A stretch of 64,000 nt of DNA, taken from positions 248,001-312,000 of the forward strand of contig JAHDRN010000001.1 of NCBI GenBank assembly GCA_018433245.1, read 5' to 3'. Positions 24,367-32,536 of this stretch are shown here, piece after piece (within the stretch, counting starts at the first letter, position 1; every line of letters starts with the position of its first letter). The notes under the pieces were generated by a model. It was not told the origin of the DNA. It searched no databases and was given only the letters and a program-made list of their open reading frames with translations. The position numbers were made by a program, and so were the translations under genes. The stretch comes from Candidatus Proruminimicrobium quisquiliarum (GTDB lineage: Bacteria > Elusimicrobiota > Endomicrobiia > Endomicrobiales > Endomicrobiaceae).

Positions 24367-27303
24367 ATGTCAGAAAACGAGCAATCTAAGCAAGTGGCAG
24401 GATCTGACGGACTTGATTTCGGTTTATTTATAAACAGACAGTATGTTACCGTAAAGCGTATAGGAGTCGGCGGTTTCGGTACGGTATGGCAGGCTTACGA
24501 TTTCAGTTTAAGAAATTTCATAGCGATAAAAGAACTTTTACCCGAATATGCAGAGCCTAAATTTGTGGAGATGTTCTACAAAGAAGCTCTTATCGCAAAA
24601 AACATAATCCACGACAATATAGTCAGAGTTCAGCATTTTTGGAAAGGGTCAAACGGCACTTTTTACGTAGTTCTTGATTATGTAAGAGGCGTTGATCTTG
24701 AAACTTTAATAAGAAAATGCAATCAGGATAAAGTCGTCATTCCGTGGCAGTTGTCAACTTTAATATGCATTAACGTTTTAAAAGCGATAGATTACGCAAA
24801 CAGAATAGCGAGAGATTCCATTACCGGAAATCCTTACGGAATAGTTTATAGAGATATATCGCCGGGAAACGTTCTGTTGTCTTTTGACGGCAATGTTAAG
24901 CTCAGCGATTTCGGTATCGCAAAAACGGCGGATGAAATAAAAGATTCCATACCGCAAAAAGTCATTACCGGCAAATATCCTTATATGTCGCCCGAACAGA
25001 TTAAGGGTCAATCAGACATAGACCACAGAACCGATATTTTTTCTGTTGCCGTTTTGTTTTATGAAATGCTGACGGGACATCAGCTTTATCAGGGAACTAA
25101 CGAAGAAATAAAAGCGCAGGTTCTCGGCAAAAAATTTGATACCGAAGGACTAAACGCTCCCGGCGTTCCGCACGAAATGTTTGAAGTTATATCCAAAGCT
25201 TTGGAAAAAGACAGAAACGTCCGTTATGAAAAAGCCATAGAAATGTACAGAGATATAAGACGCATTTTAAAAGGCGTTGATACGGATGATTTATCTATTG
25301 AACTTTCGGAATTTGTCGTTAAGATAATGAAAGAAAATGTTATCAAATCCGAAAAATTAATAGAAAACGTCAAATCGCTTACGGTAACTGAGCTTGAACG
25401 CAATTCAAAAATACCTAAAATTCAGTGTGTTGATTTTATAGTCGGTCAGGCAAATACCCAGACTCCCGGAGTAAGTCCGGAACAATCCCAGTATTTTCAG
25501 CAGCAGCCGAGCCAGCCCGGTATGCCGCCGATACAGCAGCCTCAAATTAAAGTTGAAGAAAGAAGACAGCCTTCGTTAAGAGTTGAAGCAAAAGGCAAAA
25601 CGGTTTTTGAGGAAGTAGGCGACTGGTTATTTAAGAAATTTGACGAAATGAAAAAAACGATATTAAAAATCGTTATAGCGGTATTTTTGGCTGTTCTTGT
25701 ACTTGCGGTTGCTGACGTCTTTACGCAGATTACTCCGTTCGGAAAGAAAGTTTATGACAGAATGAATCCTCCCGACGTAGTTATTTCAACGGTTCCGTCC
25801 GGCGCCGTGGTAAGCATGAAAACAAAAGACGGCGAAGTTATATTAAACAATATTTCTTCGGCCGCTGAAATTCCGGTAAGAAAGGTTAAACCCGGCTCAT
25901 ATATTGTTACGGCTTTAAAGGACGGATTCAGACCGGTCCAAAGAGTGGTTCAGATAGAAGGTCTTAAAAAAGCGAAAGGCGGCAGAGAAAAAATAGAAAT
26001 AATGTTTGATTTTGTGCTAAACGTTGAATCTGTTCCGTCGGGAGCAGGCGTTTATGTGGACGGCAATAAGTTCGGCACAACGCCGTGCAAAGCCCAGCTT
26101 TTGGCGGCGCCTCACACAATAAGGCTTGCAATGGAAGGATTTGAAGATTTAGGCTCAAATGCGAAAGAAAGAAAAGAAGGACAGTGCAACGTTGATTTTA
26201 CAATGGCGTCAGTTGATGAGATTTTTGCTGAAGTTGACAAAAGATTTTGGGAATGCGAACTTAAAAATGTTGACGGCGAAAATATTTTCAGCGTTAAAGG
26301 TAATTTGTTTAAGAAAATGAATATAACGTCGGAACCGAAAGGAATGATGATACATGTCCAGGGCGAGTCGCAGCCCAGAGGAAATACTCCTTTAAATACG
26401 TCGTTTAAACTTGGCAATTATAATATAAGATTTTTAGATCCGTCAGCCAGATACGGCGAATACGTCAAAGAAGTCAAAGTTGACGCTCAGTCCGATCCGA
26501 ATGTTTTCGTTAAAATGAATAAGTTTGTTACATTTAAAGTGAGATCAAAAGATAATCCCGGCGATACGTTTATAACAAAGGTAAAAATTTCAAATCAAAA
26601 AATGACGGTTACAAAGGATATTTCAACATCAAAACCTATACGCATTGCATTGCCGGTAGAGACTTTTGACGTTGTTTTTTACGGAGACGCCGAATATAAA
26701 AGCTGTAAAATTTCTAATGTGAATGTTGATAATGTCAGCACGGTTACAGGTGAATTGGAATACGCAAAGGTAGATTTTACGATATCGGTTAAATCTGCCG
26801 CTGATTCACAGCCGCAGGAAGCATATATATGGCAGGGTAAAAAATTATTGGGCAAAACCGAAACCGGAGGTATATTTAATGGAAGTCTTTTGCCCGGCAA
26901 ATATGAATTAAAAATTATTTCAAAAGGTTTTGAAGATCAGGTAATAAATATGGAGTTGACTGCCAAAGGCAAAAATTCAATGGATGTGTTTGTGCTTGAA
27001 CCTCAGCCTGAAGTCGCTTCATCTACAGGCACCGCAACAACAACAGCCGAATCGGCTTCAAACAGCGTTTTAGTTGATAATTTTAAAAAAACACGGAAAG
27101 AAGAGCAGCCAAAACCAAAACGCGAAACTAAAAAAGAAGATACGTCCAGGAAACCCGCAAAGCAGGAATCGAGTCAGGAACAGCAGAATTCTTCAGTTGA
27201 AGAGCAGCAGGTTGTGGTTTGTATGTATTGCGGATATGTTAATACTGTGCCTAAAGGAAAGAGATTAAGATTTTGTGTAAATTGCGCAAAGCCACTGAAG
27301 TAA
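24367..27303 (+). CDS. Transmembrane Ser/Thr protein kinase with PEGA domains
   Basis: 978 residues; CAAGGAG precedes the ATG. Hanks-type kinase domain at about 20-300: Gly loop VGGFGTVW, K55 in IAIKE, catalytic D163 in YRDISPGNV, DFG at 181-183, MSPEQIKG. A Pro/Gln-rich linker is followed by one membrane span at about 430-455 (KIVIAVFLAVLVLAVADVF). The extracytoplasmic part has PEGA-type repeats (STVPSGAVVSM..., VESVPSGAGVYVDGNKFGTTP..., TSEPKGMMIHVQGE...), which bind surface or wall ligands. The C-terminus is Glu/Gln-rich and ends in a four-Cys zinc ribbon (CMYCGY...FCVNCAKP), odd on the outer side of a membrane. It heads the operon with the FHA and PP2C partners. Confidence 0.92.
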   Translation: MSENEQSKQVAGSDGLDFGLFINRQYVTVKRIGVGGFGTVWQAYDFSLRNFIAIKELLPEYAEPKFVEMFYKEALIAKNIIHDNIVRVQHFWKGSNGTFYVVLDYVRGVDLETLIRKCNQDKVVIPWQLSTLICINVLKAIDYANRIARDSITGNPYGIVYRDISPGNVLLSFDGNVKLSDFGIAKTADEIKDSIPQKVITGKYPYMSPEQIKGQSDIDHRTDIFSVAVLFYEMLTGHQLYQGTNEEIKAQVLGKKFDTEGLNAPGVPHEMFEVISKALEKDRNVRYEKAIEMYRDIRRILKGVDTDDLSIELSEFVVKIMKENVIKSEKLIENVKSLTVTELERNSKIPKIQCVDFIVGQANTQTPGVSPEQSQYFQQQPSQPGMPPIQQPQIKVEERRQPSLRVEAKGKTVFEEVGDWLFKKFDEMKKTILKIVIAVFLAVLVLAVADVFTQITPFGKKVYDRMNPPDVVISTVPSGAVVSMKTKDGEVILNNISSAAEIPVRKVKPGSYIVTALKDGFRPVQRVVQIEGLKKAKGGREKIEIMFDFVLNVESVPSGAGVYVDGNKFGTTPCKAQLLAAPHTIRLAMEGFEDLGSNAKERKEGQCNVDFTMASVDEIFAEVDKRFWECELKNVDGENIFSVKGNLFKKMNITSEPKGMMIHVQGESQPRGNTPLNTSFKLGNYNIRFLDPSARYGEYVKEVKVDAQSDPNVFVKMNKFVTFKVRSKDNPGDTFITKVKISNQKMTVTKDISTSKPIRIALPVETFDVVFYGDAEYKSCKISNVNVDNVSTVTGELEYAKVDFTISVKSAADSQPQEAYIWQGKKLLGKTETGGIFNGSLLPGKYELKIISKGFEDQVINMELTAKGKNSMDVFVLEPQPEVASSTGTATTTAESASNSVLVDNFKKTRKEEQPKPKRETKKEDTSRKPAKQESSQEQQNSSVEEQQVVVCMYCGYVNTVPKGKRLRFCVNCAKPLK

Positions 27304-27319
27304 ATTTATGGAGAATACA

Positions 27320-29290
27320 ATGAAAAAATTATTGTTTTTTTTGTCTTTGTTATTGGTTTGCGGAGTACAAATTTATGCCGATGTTCCTAAAAAGTTAAAC
27401 ATTCAGGGAAAATTAACTTCTGATTCGGGACAAGTTTTGGCGGAAAAAGCTTTTTCCGCCGCTTTACATCTCAGACCGGCCGGTTCTTCCGTATCTGATA
27501 ATTTGATTGATACAAAAACAGGCAAAACTGACAGTAACGGATTGTATAATGCCAATTTTGACGTAACGAATTTTAATTATTCCGAAGGAGCCGATTTCAA
27601 AGTTGTCATTACGGTTGAATCTCAGGTAATATCAACGGCTTGGTCTTCAATTGCTTCTAACCCGTATACTTTTTATGCGTCAACAGCCTCATATGCAAAA
27701 ATTCTGGATCCCAACCAAACCGATAAATTGGTAGACGGGAACTTTAATCCTTCAGTTATATATAAAATAAACGTAACCACGGCGGTTGCGGTTTCCACGG
27801 CTTCATATACGCCCGGAAACGCTTACGTATGGGGAATAGGCACTAACGGAGTTCAGCAATGGACTAATGATATACAGGTTTCAACAGCGGCATATGCTTT
27901 AAATGCTGGAACGGCGACATACGCAGTAGAAATGTCAGAAGTTCCGGTTTTGCCTGTAGGAGAGGCTCAAGTTTGGACGGTAACAAACAACGGCGGAACT
28001 ATTTCTCAATCATGGGATACAGTTGTAAACGGTTTAAGAGCCGGAGACGGATTAAAACTTACCGGAAAAACTATAAGCGTTTCAGCAGGTTCTGCGATTG
28101 GATTTGATGGTTCAAGCAATCTTATTGTTTCAGATACCGGAATTACACCGGCAAAACTGCAGCAAGGCGGAGGCGTTCTATATAATATTTTGGTTTCAAC
28201 GGCAAATAATTTAAATGAAAATTTTAAATTAGCTGATACTAATTTTACGACAAATCACGTATATACGGCAACGACATCATATGCGACGACAGCAGGTACG
28301 GCCGTCACGGCAGCAACGGCAAATGCTTTAAGCGGTTCTTTTAAACTTGTTGATAGCAATTTTACGACAAATCACGTATATACGGCAACGACATCATATG
28401 CGACGACAGCAGGTACGTCCGTCACGGCAGCAACGGCAAATGCTTTAAGCGGTTCTTTTAAACTTGTTGATAGCAATTTTACGACAAATCACGTATATAC
28501 GACAACGGCAGCATATGCAACAGGAGCCGGTATGGCCGTCACGGCAGCAACGGCAGATGCTTTAAGCGGTTCTTTTAAACTTGTTGATAGCAATTTTACG
28601 ACAAATCACGTATATACGACAACGGCAGCATATGCGACAGGAGCCGGTACGGCAAGTACAGTAGTTAACGGAGCCATAACTGCAGATAAAATAGGACCGG
28701 GTGCTGTGACGTTAGCAAAAATAGCGGCTGATGCGGTAGACGCAACAAAAATTGCAAATAATGCAGTGACAGAATCAAAAATAGCAGCAAATTCAATAGA
28801 TACTGATCATTTTAAATATACAGGCGGAACATATTCAACAAAATATAATATCAAGGTTTCATCCGCCGAATATGCAGATGTAGCCTATTATGCGGAAACA
28901 GGTGGTGCTGACCTTGCAGAAATATATGCTTCAACTGAATTGTTGACCCCAGGTGATGTTGTATCGATTGATACAACAAAAGACAATGCAATAGTAAAAA
29001 CAAAGACGGCTGAAGATACTTTAGTGGCGGGCGTTATTTCAACAAAGCCCGGTTTATTGATGAATAAAACCGAGAAAGGATATGAATTGGCGCTTGTCGG
29101 AAAAGTTCCTACAAAAGTTTGTAATGAAGGCGGCAGCATAAAAAGAGGAGATATGTTGGTTTCGGCTTCAATGGCAGGTTATGCAAAGAAAGCAGGTGAT
29201 AATCCTAAAACAGGGACCGTTATAGGAAAAGCGCTTGAGAATTTTGATTCCGTGACAGGAACAATTTTGGTATTGGTGAATTTACAATGA
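27320..29290 (+). CDS. Secreted fibre-like repeat protein with C-terminal domain
   Basis: 656 residues; the ATG at 27320 is preferred over 27308 because GGAG (27310-27313) fits only the former. Signal peptide MKKLLFFLSLLLVCGVQIYA. An N-terminal beta domain (KLNIQGKLTSDSGQVLAEKAF...) leads into Ala/Thr/Tyr-rich segments and four near-identical 39-residue repeats (SFKLVDSNFTTNHVYT..., about 303-445). A stretch of KI-type short repeats follows (GAVTLAKIAADAVDATKIANN), as in phage tail or surface fibres. The last 150 residues (GGADLAEIY...PGDVVSID...VAGVISTKPGLLM...GTVIGKALE...ILVLVNL) match a C-terminal domain typical of such fibres. Likely displayed at the cell surface. Confidence 0.7.
   Translation: MKKLLFFLSLLLVCGVQIYADVPKKLNIQGKLTSDSGQVLAEKAFSAALHLRPAGSSVSDNLIDTKTGKTDSNGLYNANFDVTNFNYSEGADFKVVITVESQVISTAWSSIASNPYTFYASTASYAKILDPNQTDKLVDGNFNPSVIYKINVTTAVAVSTASYTPGNAYVWGIGTNGVQQWTNDIQVSTAAYALNAGTATYAVEMSEVPVLPVGEAQVWTVTNNGGTISQSWDTVVNGLRAGDGLKLTGKTISVSAGSAIGFDGSSNLIVSDTGITPAKLQQGGGVLYNILVSTANNLNENFKLADTNFTTNHVYTATTSYATTAGTAVTAATANALSGSFKLVDSNFTTNHVYTATTSYATTAGTSVTAATANALSGSFKLVDSNFTTNHVYTTTAAYATGAGMAVTAATADALSGSFKLVDSNFTTNHVYTTTAAYATGAGTASTVVNGAITADKIGPGAVTLAKIAADAVDATKIANNAVTESKIAANSIDTDHFKYTGGTYSTKYNIKVSSAEYADVAYYAETGGADLAEIYASTELLTPGDVVSIDTTKDNAIVKTKTAEDTLVAGVISTKPGLLMNKTEKGYELALVGKVPTKVCNEGGSIKRGDMLVSASMAGYAKKAGDNPKTGTVIGKALENFDSVTGTILVLVNLQ
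28226..28655 (+). repeat. 117-bp tandem repeat inside the fibre-like gene
   Basis: Unit starts at 28226, 28343, 28460 and 28577 (period exactly 117 bp, 39 codons). Copies 2-4 share long identical DNA such as AAACTTGTTGATAGCAATTT; copy 1 is slightly diverged and the last copy fades after about 78 bp. Copy number could vary by slippage or recombination. Confidence 0.9.
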
Positions 29291-30468
29291 AAAAAATAAA
29301 ATTCATTTTAATAACTGTACTTCTGTTTATTGTCGCAGTTTTCGGGCTCTCGGAAGCTGCAAAGAATTTTTCGGCCATTGCCGCAGGGCAGTCGTCCGGA
29401 GATACGTCTTCGGCTAAAGCTTATGCTTTTACGGGTCAGTCTGCGCTTATATTTTCAGAAGCAAGAACTAAAGACTTGGTTTTACGGGCGGGAATGCCTT
29501 CTGTCATAACAAAAGCGCCGAATGTAAATATAACGTTTACGAATTTAACAGGATCTGAAACATTTCCTACTCAGACAGTAACAGTTCAGGTTAGAGTAGA
29601 AAGCACAAACGGATACAATATCAACAAGGTCAGATATGCTGTTGCTGAAGGACAGAATGCAGATTTCGGCGATCAGATTGATTATACAGTTACGCCGAGT
29701 ACTGCCGTTATGTTTACTCAGGAAATTAATTTCAGCAAAGGGCAGTCAGTAAATAAGGTTTACGTTTATGCACAGGATGATTCTACAAATGTTTTCGGCA
29801 ACGACACACAAATTATTGTAAATACGGCAGGAAGTTTGGGAGAGGTTTCATTTATATCGCCTGATTCAGTTTCCGGATTTTCAACGTTAAATCCGTTGAT
29901 AAAAACAACAATGTTTTCTCTCGGCGTTTCAAGCGCCACGGTAAGATTATACAACGGGCCTGCCGCAAGCGGCGTTCCGATATATGACGTTCAGGTAACT
30001 AACGAAATAGTCAACGCTGCCGGTCAAATAGAATACTATAATTCGGAATTGATGCCTGATAATGAAAATCTTACTCCTAATTCGCAATATACGCTTGCAG
30101 TTTATTTTGATAATACTTATCCGTCGCCTGTTACGATAACATTTACGGCTCTTTCGGGCGGAGTTGCAAATATTTTAACTTATCCGTCTCCGTTTAATCC
30201 TAACAATAATGAAAAAATTAAAATAAGATATTTACTTGCAAGCAATGGACAACAAGTTACAATTAATTTGTACAATAAAGCCGGTAAAATTGTAAGAAAA
30301 TTGGTAACCTCAGTCAGCAGAAATGCCGGCACTAATGAGGAAGAGTGGGATGGAAGAAATTATGCGGGAGAAATTCTCGCAACTGGTCCATATATCTGTG
30401 AAATTATAACAAGAGGTGCAGACGGAGAAGCTAGAAGATATACTGCACTTGCTATAGTGGGTAAATAA
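29287..30468 (+). CDS. Exported protein with FlgD-Ig-like C-terminal domain
   Basis: 393 residues; start overlaps the preceding stop by four bases (ATGA). Signal peptide in the first 25 residues (FILITVLLFIVAVFGLSEAA). Middle part of beta-rich, Ig-like segments (NVNITFTNLTGSETFPTQTVTVQVRVEST...). The last 100 residues (LTYPSPFNPNNNEKIKIRYLL...VTINLYNKAGKIVRKL...EEEWDGRNYAGEILATGPYICEI) are the FlgD Ig-like fold, which in several phyla serves as a C-terminal sorting or attachment module of secreted surface proteins. Located between the fibre-like protein and a PorV/PorQ-like protein, suggesting surface delivery. Confidence 0.75.
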   Translation: MKKIKFILITVLLFIVAVFGLSEAAKNFSAIAAGQSSGDTSSAKAYAFTGQSALIFSEARTKDLVLRAGMPSVITKAPNVNITFTNLTGSETFPTQTVTVQVRVESTNGYNINKVRYAVAEGQNADFGDQIDYTVTPSTAVMFTQEINFSKGQSVNKVYVYAQDDSTNVFGNDTQIIVNTAGSLGEVSFISPDSVSGFSTLNPLIKTTMFSLGVSSATVRLYNGPAASGVPIYDVQVTNEIVNAAGQIEYYNSELMPDNENLTPNSQYTLAVYFDNTYPSPVTITFTALSGGVANILTYPSPFNPNNNEKIKIRYLLASNGQQVTINLYNKAGKIVRKLVTSVSRNAGTNEEEWDGRNYAGEILATGPYICEIITRGADGEARRYTALAIVGK

Positions 30469-30470
30469 CT

Positions 30471-31487
30471 ATGATAAAAATAAAAAAATTATTTATTGCA
30501 GTACAGATTGCATTAATTGTTTTTTGTTCTTCTAATCTTTTCGCAGGTGTTGATTTGGCTCCGTTTCTAAAAAAAGGAATAGGTGCGAAGGCAATTGCTA
30601 TGGGCGGTGCATTTACATCTGTAGCCGATGACCCGAGTGCCATTTATTGGAATCCGGCAGGATTAACAAAAATACAAATGTACTCAATTTCTACTATGGG
30701 GGCTATGGGATCATCAGATAAATACCCGGGCTTAAAGGATATTATCCCGACACACCAGTTTTTTGCGGCAACGCTTCCGCTTGCAAATGTTACCGATATT
30801 TTCGGAAAAGCCGTATTCGGTATCGGTTATATTTCTTCAACAATGGGTGGTATCCAACATAACAGAGATGTTCCTAATCATTTGGATAGTCATACAGATA
30901 ATGCAATCTACTTATCAGCAGGATATCCAGTTTTTACAGGCTATAACAGTTTAAGTGTTGGAGCTTCTCTTAAATATATTACTTATGATTTTTCAGATAT
31001 AACTAGTGCTGGAAGCGGTATGGATTTAGATGCCGGTGTTATTTATTCAATGGGGATGTTGAATTTTGGCGCAATGATAACAAAAGGTGTTGAAATAGGT
31101 AATGATAAAGCGCCGATGACGACAAAATTTGGGGTATCTAATAAATTTAAAGTCGGTAAAAAGTTTCATATATTAGGTGCAATGGATCTTATTCAAAGAC
31201 AGCAGGAACCTTTGACTACGAATATAGGCGCCGAATTTGGAATAAGAGAACCTTTAACGTTTGATAATTTCGGAATTAATGCCGTAAATTTAAGATTTGG
31301 TGTGGAAGGTTATGCTATAGAAAACAGATACGATATTTCTTCGGCGTTAAATGAGACAGCCGGATATAATTGTGGATTGGGAATAGACATATATGTGGCA
31401 AAAACATATTTGCAGTTTGACATTGCATTATTAAGCGGGAATATGTTTGAACAAAGCACAAAATTTTCGGTTAATTTTTATTTCTAG
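30471..31487 (+). CDS. PorV/PorQ-family outer-membrane protein
   Basis: 338 residues, two bases after the preceding stop. Signal peptide (IKKLFIAVQIALIVFCSSNLFA), then the hallmark FLKKGIGAKAIAMGGAFTSVADDPSAIYWNPAGLTK. Beta-strand-rich remainder ending in aromatic-terminal KFSVNFYF, as expected for an outer-membrane barrel. The family is related to FadL-type barrels and includes PorV/PorQ, which shuttle or attach type IX secretion substrates. No other type IX component is visible in the window, so the exact role is open; neighbours with FlgD-Ig tails make an export or assembly role attractive. Confidence 0.82.
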   Translation: MIKIKKLFIAVQIALIVFCSSNLFAGVDLAPFLKKGIGAKAIAMGGAFTSVADDPSAIYWNPAGLTKIQMYSISTMGAMGSSDKYPGLKDIIPTHQFFAATLPLANVTDIFGKAVFGIGYISSTMGGIQHNRDVPNHLDSHTDNAIYLSAGYPVFTGYNSLSVGASLKYITYDFSDITSAGSGMDLDAGVIYSMGMLNFGAMITKGVEIGNDKAPMTTKFGVSNKFKVGKKFHILGAMDLIQRQQEPLTTNIGAEFGIREPLTFDNFGINAVNLRFGVEGYAIENRYDISSALNETAGYNCGLGIDIYVAKTYLQFDIALLSGNMFEQSTKFSVNFYF

Positions 31488-31497
31488 AGGTTAAAAA

Positions 31498-32505
31498 ATG
31501 AATAAAAAACACATTAGTATTGTCTTATCCTTGACTGTTATGTTGCTTAACTGTACGCCTTTGTTTTCTGCGGATAAAAAAGATGTTGCCGATCCGGTTC
31601 TTAAAGAAGTAATAAATGAACTTTCTCCGAAAATGCCCCGTTTTATAGATAAATACGGACCGAGTATTTTTGTTTCCGACGAACAGGTTACAAGAGCCGC
31701 TTTATTGCTGGCTCTTTACGAATATGACAAAAGAAATTCGGCAGCAAGTCTGGCAGCAAATTTCGCTTCAAAAAAAGACTTTGATCTGTTAAGCACAAGA
31801 TTATCAGTGATTGAAAAATCAGGCACCTCAGGCAAATCGTCAGCTGCGGCAGGCTCAAGCGTTGATATGATAAAACTTATGAATGATTTAGATCCTAATA
31901 TGCCTATGCTGTTAGATAATAATCTTGCCAATTCAAAAGTATTTAAAGATTTGCAGAAAAAAGTTGATATGATGGGGATGACGGCTTCTTCGGCTTCAGG
32001 ACAGCAGTCGGTTCCAAACGTCGCAATGGTAAATATGAAAACGGATATAAGCAATTTAAACAAGAGAATAGAAGCTTTTGAAATGAGTTCCAAAAATTCA
32101 GGCTCTAATATAAAACCATCAAAAGAACTGGATGATTTAAAACTTTCTTTTGCGCAAATTCAAAAAAGTTATGTAAATATCGCAAAAAGGATTGATGAAT
32201 TGGAAAACAGACCCGTAATGACAGCTTCTTCAAAAGACGGGAAAATAAGCGATGCGCAGATAGAAGCGTTAAACGCTAAGATAAACTCAATAAAAAATAC
32301 GGTTTCAGATATTCCTACGAATAATTACGTGAAATCGGAAATAAATAAAACGTCGGCAGACGTAAAAAGGCTTGAACAGAAAATAAACGAGCTTGAAAGT
32401 TCTGGTGTTTCGTCAGGCGCAGGCGAATCAAAATCGTCAACCGGTACTTTTGCTAAAATAAGTTTGGGATTAACAATGGTGGCGGCATTATTTATAGCAA
32501 GATAG
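31498..32505 (+). CDS. Envelope coiled-coil protein, unknown
   Basis: 335 residues; AGAGG precedes the ATG. Signal peptide with possible lipobox-like Cys (SLTVMLLNCTPLFSA), then a conserved-looking head (LKEVINELSPKMPRFIDKYGPSIFVSDEQVTRAALLLALYEYD). It continues with a Ser/Ala-rich linker and coiled coil at about 190-310 (DLNKRIEAFE, IAKRIDELENRP, VKRLEQKINELESS). A C-terminal hydrophobic segment (KISLGLTMVAALFIAR) could insert in a membrane. The two-ended anchoring and coiled coil suggest a periplasmic tether or spacer. No family recognised. Placed between the outer-membrane PorV-like protein and the FHA protein. Confidence 0.6.
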   Translation: MNKKHISIVLSLTVMLLNCTPLFSADKKDVADPVLKEVINELSPKMPRFIDKYGPSIFVSDEQVTRAALLLALYEYDKRNSAASLAANFASKKDFDLLSTRLSVIEKSGTSGKSSAAAGSSVDMIKLMNDLDPNMPMLLDNNLANSKVFKDLQKKVDMMGMTASSASGQQSVPNVAMVNMKTDISNLNKRIEAFEMSSKNSGSNIKPSKELDDLKLSFAQIQKSYVNIAKRIDELENRPVMTASSKDGKISDAQIEALNAKINSIKNTVSDIPTNNYVKSEINKTSADVKRLEQKINELESSGVSSGAGESKSSTGTFAKISLGLTMVAALFIAR

Positions 32506-32536
32506 TTTTTTTAATAATCATAACGGGAGTTTTTAT

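Noticed and set aside
28226-28655. CRISPR-like array
   Set aside because: The 117-bp units are contiguous, in frame and encode 39-residue repeats; there are no spacers.
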